Positions 1 to 7,406 of a stretch of DNA of 64,000 nt are shown piece after piece (position 1 is the first letter of the stretch; each line of letters starts with the position of its first letter). The DNA comes from Marinomonas aquimarina (GTDB lineage Bacteria > Pseudomonadota > Gammaproteobacteria > Pseudomonadales > Marinomonadaceae): contig NZ_FLOC01000007.1 in the NCBI RefSeq assembly GCF_900089755.1, forward strand, positions 62,001-126,000, given 5' to 3'. The notes under the pieces were generated by a model. The model made no database searches. It had not been told where the DNA came from and saw only the letters and a list, made by a program, of their open reading frames with translations. Both the position numbers and the translations under genes were made by a program.

Positions 1-1
1 T

Positions 2-1903
2 TTACCGCGTTGGCAAGAGCAAAGCGAACAAGCGAACATGCAAGCGGTGGCGGGTTTGGTCAATGGGCTGACCCCAGAGGCGCAATATCTGCAATACCAG
101 TACATTGCTAACAATAGACACCCAGTGGGCGCAAAAGACAATCTACTACAAGATGCAGGCAATAGCGCTTACAGCGCGGAACATAAGCGTGTTCATCCCT
201 ATATGCGTGCCATTCAGCAGCGCTTTGGCTTCTACGATTTGTTTATTGTCGACATGCAGGGGGCAGTGGTTTATACGGTTTTTAAAGAGTTGGATTTTTC
301 TACGAACTTGAAAAATGGCCCCTATGCGAACTCTGGCTTGGCAGATGCTTACCATAAAGCGTTGGCGTTGGGCCCGAACCAAGTGAATGTCACCGACTTC
401 TCCTTATACTTACCTTCGTATGACGCCCCTGCAGGCTTTATCTCTTCTCCGGTGTTCGAGAATGGCCAGAAAGTGGGGGTGATGATAGCCCAATTCCCGA
501 TTGATCAACTGAATGCCGTCATGGGCACCCGAGATGGCCTTGGCGAGACAGGCGAGACTTATCTCGTTGGCGCAGATAACTTAATGCGTTCAGACTCTTA
601 CTTAGATCCAGAGCGACGCTCGGTATTCGCGTCCTTTACCGATCAAGAGAACGGTAAAGTGAATACGGAGGCGGTGCGTGCAGCACAGGGCAATCAGTCT
701 GGCACACGTATTATTACCGATTACAACGGTCACCCAGTGTTGTCCGCCTTTGCCCCACTGCCGTTTGCCGGATTGGGCTGGAGCATTGTCGCTGAGATGG
801 ATGAAGCGGAAGCCATGGCAGCACGCAATCAGATGATTACGATCAGTGTGTTATTAGTGATCCTAGCCGCCGTACTTGGCTTAGTGATTGCGCTATTGGT
901 CGCGCGCATGGTGTTGCGTCCGTTAGGTGCCGAGCCAAATGCCATGCGTGAAATCGCGGATCGTATCGCCAATGGTGATTTGACCATGCAATTTAACCCC
1001 AGCAATGATGCCAGTGTGTATCGTTCGATGGCCTTGATGAGTGCTTCGCTACGTGACCTAGTGCAACAGATTCGCCAAAGTGCCCAGCATCAATCGGAAA
1101 CGGCCCATGAACTGGCCGTTATTTCGGAACAAACCTCTGGGGCGATCCGCGAGCAGCATGCCAACACGACACAAATTGCCGCGGCGACCTCGCAAATGAG
1201 TGCCACCTCTGGCGAAGTGTCGCAGACCATTCAAAACGTGGCGGGGGCTACCCGCGATGCCAAAGACAAGGTGACCGAAGGGGCACACAATGCCGAGTCT
1301 GCTTCACAAGCGCTGCGGGTCATGGCGCAGGAACTGGAAAAATCAGGTGAGCAGGTGGACACCTTAGCGCAGCAGGTATTGTCTATTTCCTCGGTCCTAG
1401 AAAGCATTCAAGGTATTTCAGATCAAACGAATTTGTTGGCTCTGAATGCCGCGATTGAGGCTGCCCGTGCAGGTGAGAGTGGCCGTGGTTTTGCGGTGGT
1501 AGCGGATGAGGTGCGCACTTTGGCACAGAGTACCCAGCAAGAAACCGAACAGATTTCCAATATCATCAGTCAACTGCAAAGTGGTGCGCAGCAAGCACAG
1601 CAGCTGGTTCGTAACGGTATTGAGTCTTCTCGCAAAGTGTCTGAGCAAACCACCGATACGGCAGAGAAGTTGCGAGAAGCCATGAGTAAGGTGGATCATG
1701 TGGATGACATGACACTACAGATCGCCAGTGCTGCAGAGCAACAGACGTCGGTATCGACCGAAATCAGTGGCAACATCGAGACACTCAGTGCCAGTTCGTC
1801 GCAGATCGAGCAAACGGTGGAAGAAATCTCGCGCTCCAGTGAGGAAGTGTCGCGTCTATCGGGAGACTTGAATGTGCTGGTCGATAAATTTAAGGTCGCC
1901 TAG
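2..1903 (+). CDS. Methyl-accepting chemotaxis protein (5' end outside window)
   Basis: Membrane chemoreceptor that would signal to CheA/CheW. The reading frame is open from base 2, so the true start lies upstream and the first internal Met at 38 is not the start. The visible part has an extracytoplasmic sensor region of about 265 residues with a Cache-like look (a FYDLF...VVYTVFKE segment, then [10 protein letters not shown]), one membrane helix near residues 267-290 (numbered from Met38), a HAMP-like segment, and a cytoplasmic signalling domain with the hairpin-tip core [16 protein letters not shown] and [13 protein letters not shown]. The first transmembrane helix is missing because of the window edge. 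The ligand is unknown. A strong terminator follows. Confidence 0.93.
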   Translation, partial: LPRWQEQSEQANMQAVAGLVNGLTPEAQYLQYQYIANNRHPVGAKDNLLQDAGNSAYSAEHKRVHPYMRAIQQRFGFYDLFIVDMQGAVVYTVFKELDFSTNLKNGPYANSGLADAYHKALALGPNQVNVTDFSLYLPSYDAPAGFISSPVFENGQKVGVMIAQFPIDQLNAVMGTRDGLGETGETYLVGADNLMRSDSYLDPERRSVFASFTDQENGKVNTEAVRAAQGNQSGTRIITDYNGHPVLSAFAPLPFAGLGWSIVAEMDEAEAMAARNQMITISVLLVILAAVLGLVIALLVARMVLRPLGAEPNAMREIADRIANGDLTMQFNPSNDASVYRSMALMSASLRDLVQQIRQSAQHQSETAHELAVISEQTSGAIREQHANTTQIAAATSQMSATSGEVSQTIQNVAGATRDAKDKVTEGAHNAESASQALRVMAQELEKSGEQVDTLAQQVLSISSVLESIQGISDQTNLLALNAAIEAARAGESGRGFAVVADEVRTLAQSTQQETEQISNIISQLQSGAQQAQQLVRNGIESSRKVSEQTTDTAEKLREAMSKVDHVDDMTLQIASAAEQQTSVSTEISGNIETLSASSSQIEQTVEEISRSSEEVSRLSGDLNVLVDKFKVA

Positions 1904-1920
1904 CAAGTGATTAAGCATGA

Positions 1921-1950
1921 AAAATGGCGCCTATCGGGCGCCATTTTTTT
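1921..1950 (+). terminator. Rho-independent terminator after the chemoreceptor gene
   Basis: Perfect stem TGGCGCC / GGCGCCA with loop TATCG, preceded by AAAA and followed by seven T. It lies 18 bases after the chemoreceptor stop codon. The flanking A and T runs could also let it act for the convergent SHOCT gene on the other strand. Confidence 0.9.
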
Positions 1951-1993
1951 GTGTTCGACTGACTGTCTTTCGTAATACTCGCAAGGTTGCTGG

Positions 1994-2770
1994 CTAAATT
2001 CGGCTAAGTAGCTCAGACTTCTTAGCATTGAACTCATCTTGGGTAAGTACGCCAGCCTCATACAACCCCCCGAGCTTCTCTAACAGGGCAAAAATTTCAT
2101 CGCTATTAGCGGGTAGGGGTTGCGTGTTAGCGGTTGGCTGAGAAAGTCCTTGCCCAGGTTGAGCCGCATAGTCTGGTTGCGGTTCGGCAAAGTTGTTGTG
2201 TTGAGGTGCCGGAGACGTTTGTGTCGATGCACCAGAGATAATGGGTAAGCTGTCTACCGACACGGTGCCGAATTGGCTGCTAAAGGTCAGTGATTGATTG
2301 CCACCTTGTTGTTGGCTTACACCACCAATATTATGGTTTAAGGTATCGTATACGGTGACGCTACCATTGACGTCAACGGCTAAACGGCCGGGGAAGACGG
2401 CGTAACGCAGATTATTTTGCGCGCCGCTGCTAAACGGCTGGCCAAGATCGGCTGGCCACCATTGTTGTGAGTTAGCTGCGCCGGCCTTGGGCGCTGGAAA
2501 AATGGTCGTATTAGCAAGCGCATTCGCCAATTCATTACAGAGATTATCTACGGTATTTTTGAGACCGTTATTAAACATATCGCCGACCATGGTCATGCCG
2601 CCACGCATCCACTGGCCTGAGCCACCGAGCTCTGGGCAGTTAAATTGCGCCATGCTACCTGAGCCATTATTAACGGCGATGAGCATATGCACGACCGCGT
2701 CCTGGCTCAGCCCATAGCGGTATGAGATATCATTAACAAGTTGTTGTCCGGCGTTCGTAAGCTGTTGCAT
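1994..2770 (-). CDS. SHOCT domain-containing protein
   Basis: Protein of 258 residues with no signal peptide. The last 30 residues (about 228-258) are a SHOCT motif: LLEKLGGLYEAGVLTQDEF followed by a basic end with ELLSRI, a short C-terminal module thought to aid oligomerisation. The N-terminal half (1-190) is rich in Asn, Gly and Gln and resembles uncharacterised SHOCT-associated proteins. A low-complexity linker with Pro/Gln/Thr (about 190-225) joins the two. It is transcribed alone, convergent with the chemoreceptor gene and divergent from the FMN reductase gene. No biochemical role can be assigned. Confidence 0.75.
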   Translation of the reverse strand: MQQLTNAGQQLVNDISYRYGLSQDAVVHMLIAVNNGSGSMAQFNCPELGGSGQWMRGGMTMVGDMFNNGLKNTVDNLCNELANALANTTIFPAPKAGAANSQQWWPADLGQPFSSGAQNNLRYAVFPGRLAVDVNGSVTVYDTLNHNIGGVSQQQGGNQSLTFSSQFGTVSVDSLPIISGASTQTSPAPQHNNFAEPQPDYAAQPGQGLSQPTANTQPLPANSDEIFALLEKLGGLYEAGVLTQDEFNAKKSELLSRI

Positions 2771-2847
2771 GATCGGTGTCCTATATTGGCATCGGTCCTT
2801 GTTAGAATGCAGTCATACACTCGGGCTCAGACTGAGGGGCGTGGGTA

Positions 2848-2904
2848 CATTGTGACACGGCAGTGCCACAAGTTTGTGACTATGATAGTGGCGCATTGTG
2901 ACAC
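2848..2904. repeat. Three TGTGAC repeats in a divergent promoter region
   Basis: CATTGTGACAC occurs identically at 2848-2858 and 2894-2904, and a third TGTGAC lies at 2875-2880. Spacings are 24 and 23 bases, so all three face nearly the same side of the helix. They sit between the divergent SHOCT and FMN-reductase genes, which suggests a regulator-binding array. The regulator is unknown; TGTGA also matches a CRP half-site, but the paired TCACA half is absent. Confidence 0.4.
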
Positions 2905-2980
2905 ATTAGCTACCTTTTTGTTTGTTATTTATACAGATCGATGGCGCTTTCTAAGACCAATAAGCGATAAAGGTGTACTG

Positions 2981-3643
2981 ATGAATATTCTGATTTTTCT
3001 CGGTTCCGTACGAACGTCCACCCCGCCGCGTCCGGCACGGTTGGGCGAGCGGGTTGCCAATGCCTGCTTAGCCCTGCTCAGCAGCGCTTACCCAGAACAC
3101 ACATTCGAGCTGATTGATCCGCTTGATTATGAGCAAGGGGCAGTCTTCAAGCCACATTTTGCCTACGCCAAAAATAAGGCGCCTCACGACCTCGATGTAC
3201 TGGCGGATAAAATCCAGCAGGCCGATGGCTATGTCATGGTGAGCCCCGAGTACAATCACTCAATGAGCCCAGCCCTGGCGAACCTACTCAACCACTTTGG
3301 TAGCTCCTTGTTCTCTTTTAAGCCGAGTGCCATTGTTACCTATTCCGCAGGGCAGTGGGGCGGCATGCGAGCAGCCATGGGTATGCGTGCTTTTTTAGCG
3401 GAGTTGGGCTGTTTACCCGTATCAGCGATGATCCATGTCCCCAAGGCGCAAGAAGTGTTTGATGACAGCGGACAAACGCTTGCAGGCGTAGATGAGGAAC
3501 GCTGGCGGGGGTATTTTGGCCGCACCTTCAGTCAACTGCTCTGGTGGGCCGAAGCGACGTTAGTGCAACGCCATAAGTCCGACCCCTTTGCGCAAAGCGC
3601 GGCATTTAAAAAGGATCCTTCTCAGCGTAACGCACCAAAATAG
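2981..3643 (+). CDS. NADPH-dependent FMN reductase family flavoprotein
   Basis: Flavodoxin-fold oxidoreductase of 220 residues, cytoplasmic. The start at 2981 is chosen because AAAGGTG precedes it and because homology begins with MNILIFLGSVR; an upstream in-frame extension has no family similarity. Motifs: the FMN phosphate loop GSVRTSTPPRP near residues 8-18, the SPEYNHSMSPALAN segment that is diagnostic for the family near residues 87-100, and YSAGQWGGMRA. Such enzymes reduce flavins, quinones or azo compounds with NAD(P)H; the substrate cannot be told from sequence. It is a single gene, and the next gene is 188 bases away. Confidence 0.85.
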   Translation: MNILIFLGSVRTSTPPRPARLGERVANACLALLSSAYPEHTFELIDPLDYEQGAVFKPHFAYAKNKAPHDLDVLADKIQQADGYVMVSPEYNHSMSPALANLLNHFGSSLFSFKPSAIVTYSAGQWGGMRAAMGMRAFLAELGCLPVSAMIHVPKAQEVFDDSGQTLAGVDEERWRGYFGRTFSQLLWWAEATLVQRHKSDPFAQSAAFKKDPSQRNAPK

Positions 3644-3831
3644 TGAATGTTGGCGACATTTTGCCTAAGTTTCTCTAAAAAATGTCGAACGCTTGCGAAA
3701 GTTGAGTGATCAGGGGGGCGGCGCATTCCCATTTTCGAAGCTTGGTTGTATGTTTGTTAAACGGGGTCATCACCCCGTCATAAAGCCATGCATATAGTAG
3801 GGCAATGATCCGTTAATACAGGGAGCGATAC

Positions 3832-4515
3832 ATGGGGAAAGTACATTTTGTCGGTGGCGAAAAAGGTGGTGTGGGCAAGTCAATGACGGCACGTTTATTG
3901 GCGCAGTATTACATTGACCAAGAGCTGCCTTTTCTAGGATTTGATTGCGATGCCTCGCACGGCACCTTTTCACGCTTTTACAGCGACTTCGCATCACCTG
4001 TGGTGATTGGCGAAGAAGACAGTCTAGACGGCTTACTTGAATCGATGGAAGCCAACCCAGATAAAGACTTAATCATTGACCTAGCGGCGCAAGCGGCCAA
4101 GCCATTAGGCGAGTGGATTGATGATACTGATGTGTTTGGTCTATTAGACGAGATGGATTACCAAGTGTGCCTTTGGCACGTGATGGATGATGGTGCTGAC
4201 TCGGTTTTGTTGTTGGAGCAATTGTTGGAGCGTTACCAGCAACCTGAACTGGAATTCATTGTGGTACAAAACCTTGGTCGCGGTACCGACTTTTCTCGCT
4301 TTCAGAAGTCCGAGACCTTCAAAAAAGCGCAGCAACGCGAGGCTTTCATCATTGAATTGCCAAAGCTACAAAGCAAGCTGACGCAAAAAATTGACTTCAA
4401 CAACAGCAGCTTCTGGGCGGTGGCCAATAACCGCAGCTTAATGAACATCGCAGAGCGTCAACGTATGAAAGTCTGGTTACGCAATGCTTACGATGAGCTA
4501 GCGTTTCTAGAGTAA
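3832..4515 (+). CDS. Orphan ParA/MinD-like P-loop ATPase
   Basis: Protein of 227 residues with a deviant Walker A box GGEKGGVGKS at residues 8-17, including the signature Lys11 and catalytic Lys16. FDCDASHG follows near residue 38 and LIIDLAAQ near residue 80 (Walker A' and B equivalents). This places it in the CobQ/MinD/ParA family, close to mobilisation-type MobD-like proteins. There is no parB-like or DNA-binding partner next to it, no N-terminal HTH, and no C-terminal amphipathic helix that I can recognise. A partitioning or positioning role is therefore only a family-level guess. The start has a weak GGGAG about 8 bases upstream. Confidence 0.75.
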   Translation: MGKVHFVGGEKGGVGKSMTARLLAQYYIDQELPFLGFDCDASHGTFSRFYSDFASPVVIGEEDSLDGLLESMEANPDKDLIIDLAAQAAKPLGEWIDDTDVFGLLDEMDYQVCLWHVMDDGADSVLLLEQLLERYQQPELEFIVVQNLGRGTDFSRFQKSETFKKAQQREAFIIELPKLQSKLTQKIDFNNSSFWAVANNRSLMNIAERQRMKVWLRNAYDELAFLE

Positions 4516-4623
4516 GCCCTCAAAGACGCTTTCAAAGTTAGATCACAGCGCTTCCTTATTTCGCCTTGAGAAAGAGGAAGCCGCTAGGGATAGTGGTAGG
4601 ACGTCTATTTAATGGAGTCCACC

Positions 4624-5172
4624 ATGAACAAAGTTAGGCTAGCGACAGGCGCACTGATGATGGCTGCTTTAGGTGTCACAGGTGGCGCTTGGTCTACCTA
4701 TCATAACTGGTCCGAGCCTAAGGTAATGCCAGTGGTCGGGGCAACATCACGGGATTGGCATCCTGACACCTTCTGGTATGAACCTTGGGGTCAGTCCTTA
4801 GTTCACAAGGGCATGGACATCTTTGCCGAACGTGGCACGCCTGTTGTCGCCGCGACCCATCACATTATCCTGTCCGTCAATGACAGCGCCCGTGGCGGTA
4901 AAAACATTTGGGCATTAGGGCCGAACTGGCGTCTACATTACTACGCCCATTTAGATAGCATCGTCGAAGATCTGGCAGGGTATATCGATGCTGGCACGCA
5001 GCTGGGGACCGTCGGAAGCTCTGGTAACGCCCAAGGCAAGCCGCCGCACCTACATTACGGCATTCGTCTGGTGTTTGCGGATAGATCTCGCATTGATGAT
5101 GCCACGCTAGGTGAGCAGAAAGCGCACTGGTTAAATCCGATTGACTATCTTGCCCCTGCGATCAATATGTAA
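4624..5172 (+). CDS. M23 family metallopeptidase (secreted or anchored)
   Basis: LytM-type peptidase of 182 residues, expected to cut peptide cross-links in peptidoglycan in the periplasm. The start at 4624 is preferred over the in-frame ATG at 4612 because GGAG at 4614-4617 gives a normal 6-base spacing. An N-terminal hydrophobic segment (residues 5-24) acts as signal or anchor. Zinc ligands are visible: His61 and Asp65 in HKGMD, and His144 in HLHYG; His109 and His142 complete the active site. The domain is compact and lacks LysM or coiled-coil regions. It is transcribed singly. Since the full ligand set is present, it is likely active rather than an EnvC/NlpD-type regulator. Confidence 0.85.
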   Translation: MNKVRLATGALMMAALGVTGGAWSTYHNWSEPKVMPVVGATSRDWHPDTFWYEPWGQSLVHKGMDIFAERGTPVVAATHHIILSVNDSARGGKNIWALGPNWRLHYYAHLDSIVEDLAGYIDAGTQLGTVGSSGNAQGKPPHLHYGIRLVFADRSRIDDATLGEQKAHWLNPIDYLAPAINM

Positions 5173-5248
5173 ATGAGAATCTGTTTTATTTGTTGGCCGT
5201 TTCGTATAGGATCTTCTGCTCTTGAAACCGCAATAAAAGGATTTGTAC

Positions 5249-5734
5249 ATGAAACGCTTTACCTGCATCGCCGCGTTATGCCTCAGCTTAGGGATGTCAT
5301 CGCTCCAGGCACAAGAGCAACCAAGTGCCAAAGTCATGGAGCTGCTCGAAGTGCTCCGTACCGAACAAGCGATGCTCGACGGTTTTAATGCCATGATGCC
5401 CGCGATTGACACACAAGCTCAGCATTGGCAATTGAGCCCTGAACAGTTAGAAGCGTTTCGTGAATTGCACCGTGAGTGGTTTGTCAACGATCTGGACCTA
5501 GACGCCATGATCCAAGCCATTGCGCTGGAATACGATAACACTTACAGCAAAGCTGAAATGCAAGACATGATCGACTTTTACCTGTCGCCGACCGGTCAGA
5601 AAACCCTGCAAGAAGAGCCTCGACTGATGCAATACGGTGCCCAAATGGGCATGTTAGAAGGGCAGAAGAAAGAATATTTGCTGAAGCAAAAGATCCGTGC
5701 TTTTTACCAAGCAAATGTCGCCACAGAAAAATAG
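5249..5734 (+). CDS. DUF2059 domain secreted protein
   Basis: Protein of 161 residues with a cleavable signal peptide (basic MKR, hydrophobic core, likely cut after LQAQ near residue 22). The start is ATG 5249 with AAAGGA just upstream. The mature part is helical, and its last third carries the DUF2059 signature: YSKAEMQDMIDFYLSPTGQK followed by a long C-terminal helix. DUF2059 proteins are widespread periplasmic proteins of unknown function. Neighbours do not help: the M23 peptidase gene lies 76 bases upstream and xdhA 230 bases downstream with its own leader. Confidence 0.8.
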   Translation: MKRFTCIAALCLSLGMSSLQAQEQPSAKVMELLEVLRTEQAMLDGFNAMMPAIDTQAQHWQLSPEQLEAFRELHREWFVNDLDLDAMIQAIALEYDNTYSKAEMQDMIDFYLSPTGQKTLQEEPRLMQYGAQMGMLEGQKKEYLLKQKIRAFYQANVATEK

Positions 5735-5786
5735 CCGCACCAACGGCCGCACTATGATGGCGGTCTGACCCTTCCTTTTGTCAAAC

Positions 5787-5802
5787 TTAACCGAATGGTT
5801 AA
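5787..5802. promoter_or_regulatory. Inverted repeat, possible operator upstream of xdhA
   Basis: TTAACC-gaat-GGTTAA is a perfect 6-bp inverted repeat, extendable with one mismatch to AAACTTAACC / GGTTAATTTT. This architecture is typical of TetR- or GntR-family operators. It lies about 160 bases before the xdhA start and 85 bases before a TATAAT at 5886-5891 that could be the xdh -10 box. The -35 region is poor, which would fit an activated or repressed promoter. The cognate regulator is not in the window. Confidence 0.35.
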
Positions 5803-5963
5803 TTTTGGCAAGAATCCTGCTACCTTAAACAGTATCCGCTGGTAGAAGCGCGCCTGTGTGTGCGAGACTGCCAGAAAACGAACTGTATAATCTGAGAAAA
5901 AAGAACAGGTTACTGTGACAAGGAAGCGTGTGGTCGCCTTGTCTGGATAGGAGTAGCGGGAAC

Positions 5964-7406
5964 ATGATCCGTTTTTTACTGAATGATCGAGAAGTGTGTC
6001 TCGAGAATAGCGCCCCAGAGATGACGGTGCTCGAATACCTACGCACCAAGGCGGAACAGCGCGGTAGTAAGGAAGGTTGTGCCTCAGGGGATTGCGGTGC
6101 CTGTACCGTGGTGGTCGCCGAGGTGGTGAAGCAGCGCTTACGCTACCGTACGCTCAACAGCTGCATTACCTTAGTGGGTAGCCTGCATGGCAAGCAATTG
6201 CTCACCGTCGAGCATTTGCAACAGCATGACGCCTTACACCCTGTACAGCAAGCGATGGTGGATCAGCACGGTTCTCAATGTGGCTTTTGTACGCCGGGTT
6301 TTATCATGTCCCTGTTTTGCCTCTATAGGAATGACCATCAGCCAACGCGGGCAGAGGTAGAGCGTGCCTTGGCGGGCAATCTATGCCGTTGTACAGGTTA
6401 TCGCCCCATTATTGATGCGGCGCTGAGCCTGGCGGGTCAAGGCGTTGCAGACGCGTTGGCACAGCAAGAAGCGGCAGTCGCTACTCGTTTAACGGACATG
6501 TTGCAGCAGCCCATCAGTGCCTCGATGCAAGCGGGCCAACGTCACTTTCTAGTGCCCACCTCCAGCGATGAGTTACTGGCTCAGTTAACAGCGCACCCCA
6601 AGGCGCAATTGGTGGCAGGCGGAACCGATTTTTCATTAACCATTACGCAACAGCTGCAGCAGCCCGACACCCTGATTTACACCGGTCGCGTGGCAGAGCT
6701 GACACAGATTGAAGAAAGCGAGCAGTGGCTCAAACTGGGGGCGGCACTCTCTTACACGGATGTCGAACCTCTACTGCAACAGCACTTTCCAAGCTTTGCG
6801 CGGTTACTAGAGCGCTTAGGTTCGTTACAGGTGCGTAATCAAGGTACCTTGGGTGGCAATATTGCCAACGCTTCACCAATTGGGGATACACCGCCGGTAT
6901 TGTTGGCACTTGATGCCATCTTACATTTGCGTAGCCCCGCAGGTCGCCACACCATGCCCATTGCAGAGTTTTTCACTGGCTACCGTCAAACCAAATTGCC
7001 TACATCGGGCTTTATTGAAGCCATTGAAATACCTTTGCAGCCAGAGCGACAGCTGTATGTATATAAGATTTCTAAGCGCCTTGATGATGATATCTCTGCC
7101 GTGTGTGCCGCGTTCTCTATTGAACTCAAGGACGGTGTAGTGCAGCAAGCGCGTCTAGGTTTTGGCGGCATGGCAGCCACCCCCGCACGAGCGTTTCATG
7201 CGGAACAAGCGCTGCTTGGACAGCCTTTTAGCGAACAGGGCATCGAGGCAGCACAACAGGCGCTGGCACAAGATTTTAGTCCGATTGATGATGTGCGTGC
7301 TAGCGGGGCTTATCGTTTGCAAGTGGCGCAGAATCTACTGCTGCGTGCGGTGCTCGAACAAGATAATCCCACGGCTGAAGCCTTGGAGGTGGTGCAGTAT
7401 GCGTAA
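5964..7406 (+). CDS. xdhA: Xanthine dehydrogenase small subunit (2Fe-2S/FAD)
   Basis: Electron-transfer subunit of xanthine dehydrogenase, 480 residues; passes electrons from the molybdenum centre through two 2Fe-2S clusters to FAD and NAD+. The start at 5964 follows AGGAG at 5949-5953. Plant-type cluster ligands: Cys39, Cys44, Cys47 and Cys67. Second cluster: Cys106, Cys109, Cys141 and Cys143 (QCGFC and LCRC). The FAD domain begins near residue 185 with VAGGTDFSL, and RNQGTLGGNIANASPIGD is the second FAD signature. A CO-dehydrogenase FAD C-terminal domain follows. The last 8 bases overlap xdhB, so translation is coupled. The product works in purine salvage and catabolism in the cytoplasm. 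Confidence 0.96.
   Translation: MIRFLLNDREVCLENSAPEMTVLEYLRTKAEQRGSKEGCASGDCGACTVVVAEVVKQRLRYRTLNSCITLVGSLHGKQLLTVEHLQQHDALHPVQQAMVDQHGSQCGFCTPGFIMSLFCLYRNDHQPTRAEVERALAGNLCRCTGYRPIIDAALSLAGQGVADALAQQEAAVATRLTDMLQQPISASMQAGQRHFLVPTSSDELLAQLTAHPKAQLVAGGTDFSLTITQQLQQPDTLIYTGRVAELTQIEESEQWLKLGAALSYTDVEPLLQQHFPSFARLLERLGSLQVRNQGTLGGNIANASPIGDTPPVLLALDAILHLRSPAGRHTMPIAEFFTGYRQTKLPTSGFIEAIEIPLQPERQLYVYKISKRLDDDISAVCAAFSIELKDGVVQQARLGFGGMAATPARAFHAEQALLGQPFSEQGIEAAQQALAQDFSPIDDVRASGAYRLQVAQNLLLRAVLEQDNPTAEALEVVQYA

Noticed and set aside
2741-2980. N-terminal extension of the FMN reductase
   Set aside because: It covers the promoter region with TGTGAC repeats, and the family start with a ribosome site is at 2981.
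3761-3778. Hairpin ACGGGGT / ACCCCGT before the ParA-like gene
   Set aside because: No T-run on either strand and 118 bases after the FMN reductase stop; too short to call a terminator or regulator.
7162-7398. N-terminal extension of xdhB
   Set aside because: These codons are the +1 frame of xdhA; the family start MRNLKAKG at 7399 overlaps the xdhA stop normally.
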